Source: CADEGL01 sp050180485
GTDB lineage: Bacteria; Pseudomonadota; Alphaproteobacteria; CADEGL01
DNA: 64,000 nucleotides
Assembly: GCA_050180485.1 (NCBI GenBank)
Contig: JBFXED010000007.1
Span: 59,568-123,567, forward strand
Reading direction: 5' to 3'
Shown: one piece after another, positions 41,878 through 49,294 of the stretch
Position numbering within the stretch: position 1 is the stretch's first letter
Layout: each line of letters begins with the position of its first letter
Notes under the pieces: generated by a model
The model's input: the letters and a program-made list of their open reading frames with translations, nothing else
Told to the model about the DNA's origin: nothing
Databases searched by the model: none
Position numbers and translations under genes: made by a program

Positions 41878-42876
41878 ATGGCCAGCCATACCTTTTTCTG
41901 CATCGATTCGCACACCTGCGGCTGCCCCGTGCGGGTGGTGGCGGGCGGCGCGCCGCCGCTGAAAGGCGCCTCGGCCAGCGAACGGCGCCAGCATCTCCTC
42001 AAGGAATACGACTGGGTGCGCACGGGTCTCATGTTCGAGCCGCGCGGCCACGACATGATGTCGGGCAGCATCCTCTATCCGCCCACGCGGCCCGACTGCG
42101 ACCTCGGTATCATCTTCATCGAGACCAGCGGCGCCTTGCCCATGTGCGGCCACGGCACCATCGGCACGGTGACGGTGGCGCTGGAGCGCGGGCTGGTGCA
42201 GCCCAAGACGCCCGGCAAGCTGCGGCTCGACACGCCGGCGGGCGTAGTCGAGGCCACCTATGTCCAGAACGGCGAGCATGTCGACACGGTGCGCATCGTC
42301 AACGTGCCGTCCTATGTCCACGCCACGGGCGTCGAGGTCGATTGCCCGGAATACGGCAAGCTGACCATCAACATCGCCTATGGCGGAAACTTCTACGCCA
42401 TCGTCGAGCCGCAGAAAAATTATCGCGGGCTCGAGCATATGACGGCCAACGACATCATCCGCCTGTCGCCGAAATTCCGCGAGCATGTGAACGCCGCCAT
42501 CACCTGCGTGCATCCCGAGGACGAAACGATCCGCGGCGTCGAGCACATCATGTGGACGGGCAAGCCGTCCAAGGGCGCCGACGGCAAAAGCGCCGTGTTC
42601 ACCGCCGAGCGCGCCATCGACCGCAGCCCGTGCGGCACCGGCACCTCGGCGCGCATGGCGCTGCTGCATTCGCGCGGCGAATTGAAGCAGGGGCAGGATT
42701 ACGTCCACGAAAGCTTCATCGGCAGCCTGTTCCGCGGCCGCGTCGAAGGTCTGGCAAAGGTGGGCAACCATCCGGCCGTGATCCCCAGCATCGAAGGCTG
42801 GGCGCGCATCACCGGCTACAACACGATCTTCATCGACGACCGCGATCCCTACGCCCACGGGTTTACGTTGCCGTAA
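41878..42876 (+). CDS. Proline racemase superfamily, probable 4-hydroxyproline 2-epimerase
   Basis: 332 aa. Both catalytic cysteines of the two-base mechanism are present: Cys90 in PMCGHGTIG and Cys252 in SPCGTGTSARMA. With Cys/Cys (not Thr in the second site) the enzyme should be a racemase/epimerase, not the trans-3-hydroxyproline dehydratase. ATG 41878 was chosen because homology starts at FFCIDSHTCG; the frame is open upstream to 41827. Divergent from the FAD oxidase, it would turn trans-4-hydroxy-L-proline into cis-4-hydroxy-D-proline. Proline racemase is less likely given the neighbours. Confidence 0.88.
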   Translation: MASHTFFCIDSHTCGCPVRVVAGGAPPLKGASASERRQHLLKEYDWVRTGLMFEPRGHDMMSGSILYPPTRPDCDLGIIFIETSGALPMCGHGTIGTVTVALERGLVQPKTPGKLRLDTPAGVVEATYVQNGEHVDTVRIVNVPSYVHATGVEVDCPEYGKLTINIAYGGNFYAIVEPQKNYRGLEHMTANDIIRLSPKFREHVNAAITCVHPEDETIRGVEHIMWTGKPSKGADGKSAVFTAERAIDRSPCGTGTSARMALLHSRGELKQGQDYVHESFIGSLFRGRVEGLAKVGNHPAVIPSIEGWARITGYNTIFIDDRDPYAHGFTLP

Positions 42877-42888
42877 CTTTTTTCGTTC

Positions 42889-43008
42889 GTCATGCCGGAC
42901 TTGATCCCGCGACGTATACGTCGCGCCAGTCGCGCGTAGTGCGCTAAGGGTTCAATGTCGGCCTGACGGCCTCCACTGGACCCCGGCTCGGGGGCCGGGG
43001 TGACGAAC
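42889..43008. repeat. Palindromic intergenic repeat at a convergent junction
   Basis: The 135 bases between the epimerase and pxpC hold CGTCATGCCGGACTTGATCC, a palindrome GCGACGTATACGTCGC (about 42909-42924) and a CCCCGGCTCGGGGGCCGGGG hairpin followed by GTGACGAAC. This GTCATGCCGGACTTGATCC...CCGGGGTGACGA arrangement is the style of dispersed palindromic repeats common between alphaproteobacterial genes and may act as a bidirectional terminator. Confidence 0.5.
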
Positions 43009-43011
43009 TTC

Positions 43012-44022
43012 TTACCCCGCCGTTGCGCCGCCGATCAGGTTCACGCTCAGGAGGAACTCGGAGGGGAACTCGCGCCGGATCACCGGCTCGGTTTCCAGCG
43101 GCGCAGCCAAGGCGTCCGCATCCGCGCGACGCGCGGCGACGGCTTCGTCCACTGAGACGGTCTCGAAGCGGAACGTCTGGTTGGGGCGAAGCTGCGCCAG
43201 GCGTCCCACGTCGGGCGCGATGATGGTCGCGATCTTGGGATAGCCGCCGGTCGATTGCCGGTCGGCCATCAGCGCCAAGGGCTGGCCGTCGCCCGGCACT
43301 TGGATCGAGCCCATGGCGATGCCGTCCGAGATGATGTTGAAACCGCGCGCGTGGGTCAGGCGCGGGCCGTCGAGCCGGAACGCCATGCGGTCGCTGCGCG
43401 GCGAGACCGTCCAGGGGCCTTGGCGGAATACTTCGATCTGGTCTTCGGAGAAGTAGTCGTCCTGTGGTCCCAGCACGGCGCGGATCACGTCCGTCGGGCG
43501 TTGCAGCCACGGCGTCAGCAGGCGTTCCGGCGCGCCCGCCGGGGCTTTCGCGCCGGCGATGGGCAGCAGGTCACCCGCCGCGAGCCCGCGGCCATCCAAG
43601 CCCCCAAGGGCCGAGCGGGTGTGGGTCGAGAGCGAACTCAGGAATGCCGGCAGGTCGATCTGTCCGGCCACGGCCAGGTAAGTCCAGGCGCCGCCAATGC
43701 CCGCGCGCACGGTGAGTTTGGAACCCGGCGCGAGCTCCAGCCGGACCCAGCCGGGCAGCTTCACGCCGTCGAGCAGCACCTCGAAGCCGCCCCCCGCGAC
43801 CGCGATGGAAAGCGGGCCGCCTTCGGCTGCGACCTCGATGCCGCCAAGCGAAATCTCGATGGCGGCGGCGCCTGCCTGGTTGCCGAGCGCCAGATTGGCG
43901 GTCGCGTGCGCCAGCCGGTCCATCGGTCCGGCGGCGGTCACGCCATAGCGAAGATATCCATCGCGTCCATGGTCCTGGAGCGTGACGCCCGGTCCGGCGG
44001 TGAGGATCTTGAGGCCGGTCAC
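43012..44022 (-). CDS. pxpC: 5-oxoprolinase subunit C (PxpC, biotin-dependent carboxyltransferase-like)
   Basis: 336 aa. LTAGPGVTLQDHGRDGYLRYG at the start, GGIEVAAEGGPLSIAVAGG, FNIISDGIAMGSIQVPGDGQPLALMADRQSTGGYPKIA (quoted in part: PGDGQPLALMADRQSTGG) are characteristic of the KipA/PxpC family. GTG 44022 was chosen; it overlaps the pxpB stop by 4 bases. With PxpA and PxpB it makes ATP-dependent 5-oxoprolinase, converting 5-oxo-L-proline to glutamate. Confidence 0.92.
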   Translation of the reverse strand: MTGLKILTAGPGVTLQDHGRDGYLRYGVTAAGPMDRLAHATANLALGNQAGAAAIEISLGGIEVAAEGGPLSIAVAGGGFEVLLDGVKLPGWVRLELAPGSKLTVRAGIGGAWTYLAVAGQIDLPAFLSSLSTHTRSALGGLDGRGLAAGDLLPIAGAKAPAGAPERLLTPWLQRPTDVIRAVLGPQDDYFSEDQIEVFRQGPWTVSPRSDRMAFRLDGPRLTHARGFNIISDGIAMGSIQVPGDGQPLALMADRQSTGGYPKIATIIAPDVGRLAQLRPNQTFRFETVSVDEAVAARRADADALAAPLETEPVIRREFPSEFLLSVNLIGGATAG

Positions 44023-44738
44023 GACAGATTCTCGGAGCGGGCCACGACCTCGCCCTTTTCGGCGCGCGCGTCCAGCGCGTCGTAGGTCGCGCGGTCGATG
44101 GGCTCGAATGTGATCTGGTCGCCGGCCTCGGCCAGGAACGCGGGGTTGCGGTTGCGCGAGAAGAAACGCTCCGGCGTGCGCCCCACCAGCCACCAGCCGG
44201 TCGGCATCGAGATGGTGGTGATGATGCTCATGCCGTCCGCGATCATGATGACCTGCGATGGGGTCGGCGGCCGCGGCGTCGTCCGGCGCGACAGCGTCAG
44301 CTCCTTCGGCGCGCCGCCGAGATAACAGAAGCCCGGCGCGAAGCCGTACATGTAGGCGCGGTAGGTTGCGCCCGCGTGAAGCGCGACCACTTTCTCGACG
44401 GTCAGATTCTTTTCCTTGGCGATGTGGCCCAGATCCTCGCCGAAGACCGGGTCGTAGCAGCAGGGCACGATCCAGCGCTTGCGCGAAGCGGGCGCGGGCG
44501 TGGCGTCGAGCGATTCGACGATCTTCACCAGCGATGCGCGGTCCAGCGTCAAGGGATCGTAATGGATCATCAGCGAGCGGAAGGTCGGCACCGTCTCGCG
44601 GATGCCGCGCACCGATTTTGCCGCCAGGCTGGCGTCGAGCGCCATCACCCGGTCGTGGATGGCCGGGTCGATGTGCAGGCCGTACTCGACGACCAGGGCC
44701 GCTTCGCCCGCGTCGAGGAAGCGTGGCGCGATGGACAT
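44019..44738 (-). CDS. pxpB: 5-oxoprolinase subunit B (PxpB, KipI family)
   Basis: 239 aa. RFLDAGEAALVVEYG, the IHYDPLTLD segment, CCYDPVFGEDL, YMYGFAPGFCYLGG and PTGWWLVGRTPE are family blocks. It lies between pxpA (11 bases upstream) and pxpC (4-base overlap), the standard operon order. ATG 44738 precedes the first conserved strand. Confidence 0.94.
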   Translation of the reverse strand: MSIAPRFLDAGEAALVVEYGLHIDPAIHDRVMALDASLAAKSVRGIRETVPTFRSLMIHYDPLTLDRASLVKIVESLDATPAPASRKRWIVPCCYDPVFGEDLGHIAKEKNLTVEKVVALHAGATYRAYMYGFAPGFCYLGGAPKELTLSRRTTPRPPTPSQVIMIADGMSIITTISMPTGWWLVGRTPERFFSRNRNPAFLAEAGDQITFEPIDRATYDALDARAEKGEVVARSENLS

Positions 44739-44749
44739 GATGCGGCGAT

Positions 44750-45532
44750 CTAGGCGGGGGCGAAGGAAGCGATGGCGATGCCGGCCTGCTCCAGCCGCTG
44801 GCGCACCAGGCGCGCGATGCCCAGCGCATGCGGGCTGTCGCCATGGACGCAGATGGAATGGATCGGCGTCTTCAGCCGCGCGCCGGAGACGGTGATGATG
44901 GCGCCTTCCTCGACCATGGAGACCACGCGGCTGGCCGCCGTCTCGGCGTCCTTGATGACCGCGCCGGGCTCCTTGCGCGAAACCAGATGGCCGTCCTCGG
45001 TATAGGCACGGTCGGCGAAGATCTCGGCGTAATGCTTCATGCCATGCTTTTCGGCGGCCTTCGTCTGCGCGCTGCGCGCGATGGTCAGACAGGCCAAGTT
45101 CGGATCGACGGCCTTCACCGCGCGCACGACGGCGTCGGCCACGTCCTGGTCGGTCTCGGAAATATTGCCGAGGGCGCCATGGGCCTTCACATAGGTGAGC
45201 TTATGGCCGGCATAGGTGGCCATGCCTTGGGCCGCGCCGACCTGATAGGCCACCATGTGTTCGATCTCGGCCGGGGTGAACGGAATGCGGCGGCGGCCGA
45301 AGCCCCACAGGTCCGGGAAGCCGGGATGGGCGCCGATGGCGACGCCACGCTGCTTCGCGGTCTTGAAGGTCTCGGCCATGATTTCGGGGTCGCCCGCGTG
45401 GAAGCCGCAGGCCACGTTGGCGGAGGAGACGATCTCGAGCAGCGCCGCGTCGTCGCCGCAGGTATAGCGGCCATAGCCTTCGCCCATGTCAGAGTTCAAA
45501 TCCACCCGGCGCTGGTTCGCGGTGCTTGCCAT
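44750..45532 (-). CDS. pxpA: 5-oxoprolinase subunit A (PxpA, LamB/YcsF family)
   Basis: 260 aa. VDLNSDMGEGYGRY, the FHAGDPEIM metal-site region, GAHPGFPDLWGFGRR, and VKAHGALGN are diagnostic of YcsF/PxpA. First gene of pxpABC, divergent from a LysR-type regulator about 320 bases away. 5-Oxoproline arises from glutathione and gamma-glutamyl compounds, which the two GGTs in the window also process. Confidence 0.95.
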   Translation of the reverse strand: MASTANQRRVDLNSDMGEGYGRYTCGDDAALLEIVSSANVACGFHAGDPEIMAETFKTAKQRGVAIGAHPGFPDLWGFGRRRIPFTPAEIEHMVAYQVGAAQGMATYAGHKLTYVKAHGALGNISETDQDVADAVVRAVKAVDPNLACLTIARSAQTKAAEKHGMKHYAEIFADRAYTEDGHLVSRKEPGAVIKDAETAASRVVSMVEEGAIITVSGARLKTPIHSICVHGDSPHALGIARLVRQRLEQAGIAIASFAPA

Positions 45533-45851
45533 TTCGAATGCCTCCCTTTGCGTGGCCGCATCATAGCGGAATTCCGCGGGTTTTGCGGAGGTAGTGTCCC
45601 GGTATTAAAGCACTAGAACCGTCTTTTCTTCCCCCTCTCCGGCTCGCTGCGCTCGACCGTCGATCCGCTTCGCGGCTCAACCCCTCGTAGGGGAGAGGGC
45701 TGAAACAAGGTGCTTCTCCTTTTTCCCCCTCCCCGACGCGGGAGGGGGTAGGGGGAGGGGGGGCTCCAAAAGCGCGGTCGCGGTTCATGCCGTGCTATTC
45801 AAAACTGATATAGTTGCGCTCCGAGATTTCCAAAACGGGAATAGTCTGCCC
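45533..45851. other. pxpA/lysR divergent intergenic region with G/C-tract palindromes
   Basis: 319 bases. About 45630-45705 reads CCCCCTCTCCGGCTCGCTGCG ... CCTCGTAGGGGAGAGGG (quoted in part), an inverted arrangement, and about 45722-45763 a second one, CCCCCTCCCC against GGGGGAGGGG. Such low-complexity palindromes are dispersed repeats in many genomes. I see no gene. The LysR site expected here (T-N11-A) cannot be singled out. Confidence 0.6.
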
Positions 45852-46793
45852 ATGGAGCTTCGACAGCTTCGCACCTTCCGCTCCGTCGCCGAGCTGGGCA
45901 GCCTCTCCAAGGCCGCCGACCGGCTGCGTATCGCCCAGCCGGCGTTGAGCCGTCAGATCAAGCTTCTGGAGCACGAGCTGCGCACGCCCTTGTTCGTGCG
46001 CAACGGCCGCGGCATGGCGCTGACGGATGCGGGCAAGGTGCTGCTGGCGCGTATCGGCGGGCTCGTGCGTCAGCTGGAGCAGGTGCGCGACGACGTGGCC
46101 TCGCTCTCGGGCGCGCCCTCGGGCCAAGTGGTGCTGGGCGTGGTGCCGACCGTCAGCACCGTTCTGGCCAGCCGATTGGCCCAGGCAGTCTTGCGTGACC
46201 GGCCGGGCATCTCCTTGCGCATCGTCGAGAGCTTTGGCGGGCATCTCTTGGAGTGGCTCCATCGCGGCGAGTTGGACCTGGCCGTGATCTATGGGCGCGG
46301 GCCGGATTTGCATCTGCGCACCGAAACCTTGGCACGGGACGAGCTGATGGCGGTGGGCGGCCGCGGCTCGGGCCTGGCCAAGCGCAAGGGCGTGTCGATC
46401 GAATGGGTGGCGCGCCAACCCTTGATCCTGCCCAGTCCGCCGCACGGCTTGCGCACGCTGATCGACACGACGGCGGCCAAGCGCAAACTTTCGCTCAACG
46501 TGCTTTTGGAAACGGATTCCTTCCGCGTTCAGATGGACGTGGTGGAAAGCGGGCACGGCTACACCGTACTGCCGCCCTCGGCCATTTTCCGCGAATTGCG
46601 CCAGGGGCGGCTGGAAGCCGCGCCGATCACGGCGCCCCGCCTGACGCGCGAACTGGTGTTGGCCTTCCCCACCGGCCGCGCGCCCTCGCTCGCCACCAAC
46701 GCCATCGCCGGCCTGATCCGCGCCGAGGTCGCCGCGGTGGGCAAGGACGGTCATTGGGCGGCCGTGAATGCGCCCGCGCGGCGGACGGGTTGA
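45852..46793 (+). CDS. LysR-family transcriptional regulator
   Basis: 313 aa. The winged helix-turn-helix is at residues 1-60: MELRQLRTFRSVAELGSLSK, AADRLRIAQPALSRQIKLLE and RNGRGMALTDAG. The effector-binding periplasmic-type domain follows (VLGVVPTVSTVLASRLAQAV). ATG 45852 was chosen because it gives the canonical LysR N-terminus. By position it probably controls the divergent pxpABC operon; an amino-acid-like effector is likely but unproven. Confidence 0.9.
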   Translation: MELRQLRTFRSVAELGSLSKAADRLRIAQPALSRQIKLLEHELRTPLFVRNGRGMALTDAGKVLLARIGGLVRQLEQVRDDVASLSGAPSGQVVLGVVPTVSTVLASRLAQAVLRDRPGISLRIVESFGGHLLEWLHRGELDLAVIYGRGPDLHLRTETLARDELMAVGGRGSGLAKRKGVSIEWVARQPLILPSPPHGLRTLIDTTAAKRKLSLNVLLETDSFRVQMDVVESGHGYTVLPPSAIFRELRQGRLEAAPITAPRLTRELVLAFPTGRAPSLATNAIAGLIRAEVAAVGKDGHWAAVNAPARRTG

Positions 46794-46797
46794 GGCC

Positions 46798-47388
46798 TTA
46801 CGTCACCGGCAGGCCGAGATGCGCGCGGAAGCGGTTCTTGAGGAACACGCCGTCGCGGTTGGGTAGGGCGCGGGCGGGGTTGCCCGGCGCGATGCGGATG
46901 GTGGCATAGCGCGGTCCGCCGCCGATGCTGCGGATCTCGGTGCGGTAGGCGTCGATCTCCTCCAGGCTCGCGATCTCGCGCACGGCGGGGAAGCCCGCGG
47001 CCTCGGCCATGCGGTGGATGTCGACGCCGAGCCCGCTGTGGCTCAGCTGCATGCCCGTCTCGCCGTAATGGCCGTTGTCGAGCACGACGATGCTCAGGTT
47101 CTTGGGCTGCTTGGTGGCGATGGTGGCCAGGCCGCCGAGACCCATCAGCTGCTCGCCGTCGCCGGTCAGGACCAGCACGGGGCGCTTCGGCTGCGCGAGC
47201 GCCAAGCCGAGCCCCATCATGGCCGCGCCGCCCATCGCACCCCACAGATAGAAAGTGCCGTCATGGTCGCCCGCCGCGAAGGCGTCATAGCCGGGCGAGC
47301 CCAGGCCCGTGACGATCAGAAGCTCGCCGGGCTGGTCCAGCAGGCGCTTCACCGCTGCGCGGCGGTCCAGGGTTCCGAACTTGGCCAT
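46798..47388 (-). CDS. TPP-dependent decarboxylase beta subunit (sulfopyruvate/phosphonopyruvate decarboxylase C-terminal-like)
   Basis: 196 aa, the TPP pyrophosphate-binding half of a decarboxylase. The Mg/TPP motif starts at TGDGEQLMGLGG and ends at VLDNGHYGETG. Starts 2 bases after the stop of the alpha subunit gene. ATG 47388 was chosen as it matches the separate-subunit layout; the frame is open far upstream across the alpha gene. Split enzymes of this kind are ComDE sulfopyruvate decarboxylase and relatives; the substrate is a 2-oxo acid of unknown identity. Confidence 0.85.
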   Translation of the reverse strand: MAKFGTLDRRAAVKRLLDQPGELLIVTGLGSPGYDAFAAGDHDGTFYLWGAMGGAAMMGLGLALAQPKRPVLVLTGDGEQLMGLGGLATIATKQPKNLSIVVLDNGHYGETGMQLSHSGLGVDIHRMAEAAGFPAVREIASLEEIDAYRTEIRSIGGGPRYATIRIAPGNPARALPNRDGVFLKNRFRAHLGLPVT

Positions 47389-47390
47389 CG

Positions 47391-47933
47391 TCACTTCTCC
47401 ACCCATTTCTTCCGGCCCAAGAGGCGCTGGGACAGGATCACCGCGATCTGCTGGTCGGCCTCGTAGGCCAAGGCGGCCGCGGCGGACACCGTCTCCTCGA
47501 CATCCTCGGCCTTGTCGACGCGCATGCAGCGCACGCCCATCAGCTCGAGCGACCGCTCGGTGGCGGCACCCATGGGCACCTGCCACGGATTGAACTCGGC
47601 CCATTCGCCGCGCATCGTGATGATGGTGAGGAACGGGAAGCGGCAGGTCGCCATCAAGGACAGCATGTTGATTGTGTTGCCGACGCCGCTCGACTGCATC
47701 AGCAAGACCGTGCGCTGGCCGCCCAGCCACGCGCCGGCCGCGATCGGGATGCCTTCCTCCTCGGTCGTCAGGACGGTGGTTTCGACCTTCGGGTCGGCGA
47801 TCAGCCGGTTGATCAGGCGCGTATGGCCCGCATCGGGCACATAGCAGGCCTGGCGCACCTCCGCGTCCGTTAGCACGCGGTAGATGGCATCCGGCCAGCT
47901 CTCCGTGTGCAGTTCCTCGACCGTCGCGTGCAT
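47391..47933 (-). CDS. TPP-dependent decarboxylase alpha subunit (N-terminal pyrimidine-binding part)
   Basis: 180 aa. Conserved TTEEEGIPIAAGAWLGGQRTVLLMQSSGVGNTIN-type region (quoted in part: TTEEEGIPIAAGAWLGGQ, MQSSGVGN) carries the Glu that activates TPP. It pairs with the beta subunit encoded directly downstream to form the active site. Divergent from an acyl-CoA dehydrogenase with about 165 bases between. Confidence 0.87.
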   Translation of the reverse strand: MHATVEELHTESWPDAIYRVLTDAEVRQACYVPDAGHTRLINRLIADPKVETTVLTTEEEGIPIAAGAWLGGQRTVLLMQSSGVGNTINMLSLMATCRFPFLTIITMRGEWAEFNPWQVPMGAATERSLELMGVRCMRVDKAEDVEETVSAAAALAYEADQQIAVILSQRLLGRKKWVEK

Positions 47934-48097
47934 GCCTCGCCTCCGTCATCGTGCATGGGAAGGGGCCCTTCCTACCGCGAAACGGCGCGCCGCGACCTTG
48001 CCGTCTTGCGCGACCAGCCATAGCGATTTGCTATAGGCAGGGGCGGGGCCGCCGGGGTATCGATGCGCGCGACCCTGCCCTTGCCCGGAGTGCGCCC

Positions 48098-49261
48098 GTG
48101 TCCGCCACCACCTCGTCCGACCACGTGGAAATCCGCGAATCGGTCCGCCGCCTGTGCGAGCAATTTCCGGGCGAGTATTGGCGGAAGATGGATCGCGAAA
48201 GCGAATATCCCGCGGCGTTCGTAGCGGCCCTGACCGAAGCTGGCTTTCTGTCGGCCCTGATCCCCGAGGAATATGGCGGCTCGGGCCTCTCGTTGTCGGC
48301 GGCGGCGGCGATCCTGGAAGAGGTGCAGCATGAGGGCTGCAACGGCGGCGCCTGCCACGCGCAGATGTACATCATGGGTGCCTTGCTGCGGCACGGCAGC
48401 GAGGCGCAGAAGCGGCGGTATTTGCCCGAGATCGCGTCCGGCAAGCTGCGGCTCCAGGCCTTCGGCGTCACCGAGCCCGGCAGCGGCACGGACACCACCT
48501 CGCTCAAGACCTTCGCCCGGCGCGAGGGCGACCGCTACATCGTGCGCGGGCAGAAGATCTGGACCTCGCGCGCGGCGCACTCGGACCTGATGTTGCTGCT
48601 CGCGCGCACTACGCCCAAGGAGCAAGTGGCCAAGCGCACCGACGGGCTGTCGATCTTTCTGGTCGATATGCGCGCGGCGCTGAAATCGGGCCTCACCATC
48701 CGCCCGATCCGCACGATGATGAACCACTCGACGACCGAGGTGTTCTTCGACGATGTGCCGATCCCCGCCGACAGCCTGGTGGGAGAGGAGGGCAAGGGCT
48801 TCCGCTACATCCTCTCGGGCATGAACGCCGAGCGCATCCTGATCGCGGCCGAATGCGTGGGCGACGCCAAATGGTTCATCGACAAGGCGACTGCCTATGC
48901 CAAGGAGCGCGTCGTCTTCGGCCGACCGATCGGCCAGAACCAAGGCGTGCAGTTTCCGATCGCCCGCGCCTACGCGCAGATGCGCGCGGCGGAATTGATG
49001 GTGCGCGAAGCCGCGCGCCTGTTCGAAGCCGGCGAGAACTGCGGCGCCGAAGCCAACATGGCCAAGATGCTGGCGGCGGAAGCGAGCTGGGCCGCGGGCG
49101 AAGCCTGCGTGCAGACCCATGGCGGTTTCGGCTTCGCCGAGGAATACGACGTCGAGCGCAAGTTCCGCGAGACGCGGCTCTATCAGGTCGCGCCGATCTC
49201 GACCAACCTGATCCTCTCGTTCCTGGCCGAGCACGTGCTCGGCATGCCGCGCTCCTACTGA
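48098..49261 (+). CDS. Acyl-CoA dehydrogenase family flavoprotein
   Basis: 387 aa. Domains in order: N-terminal helices (VRRLCEQFPGEYWRKMD), LQAFGVTEPGSGTDTTSL beta-domain, GQKIWTSRAAHSDLMLLLART, and a C-terminal helical domain with RVVFGRPIGQNQGVQFPIA and CVQTHGGFGFAEEYDVERKFRETRL (quoted in parts). The usual C-terminal YEGT with the catalytic Glu is replaced by YQVAPISTN, so the base may be elsewhere. GTG 48098 was chosen; the frame is open upstream. Divergent from the TPP decarboxylase. Confidence 0.88.
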   Translation: MSATTSSDHVEIRESVRRLCEQFPGEYWRKMDRESEYPAAFVAALTEAGFLSALIPEEYGGSGLSLSAAAAILEEVQHEGCNGGACHAQMYIMGALLRHGSEAQKRRYLPEIASGKLRLQAFGVTEPGSGTDTTSLKTFARREGDRYIVRGQKIWTSRAAHSDLMLLLARTTPKEQVAKRTDGLSIFLVDMRAALKSGLTIRPIRTMMNHSTTEVFFDDVPIPADSLVGEEGKGFRYILSGMNAERILIAAECVGDAKWFIDKATAYAKERVVFGRPIGQNQGVQFPIARAYAQMRAAELMVREAARLFEAGENCGAEANMAKMLAAEASWAAGEACVQTHGGFGFAEEYDVERKFRETRLYQVAPISTNLILSFLAEHVLGMPRSY

Positions 49262-49294
49262 GCGGTCAGCGCGGCTCTTTTTGATATCTGCGCG

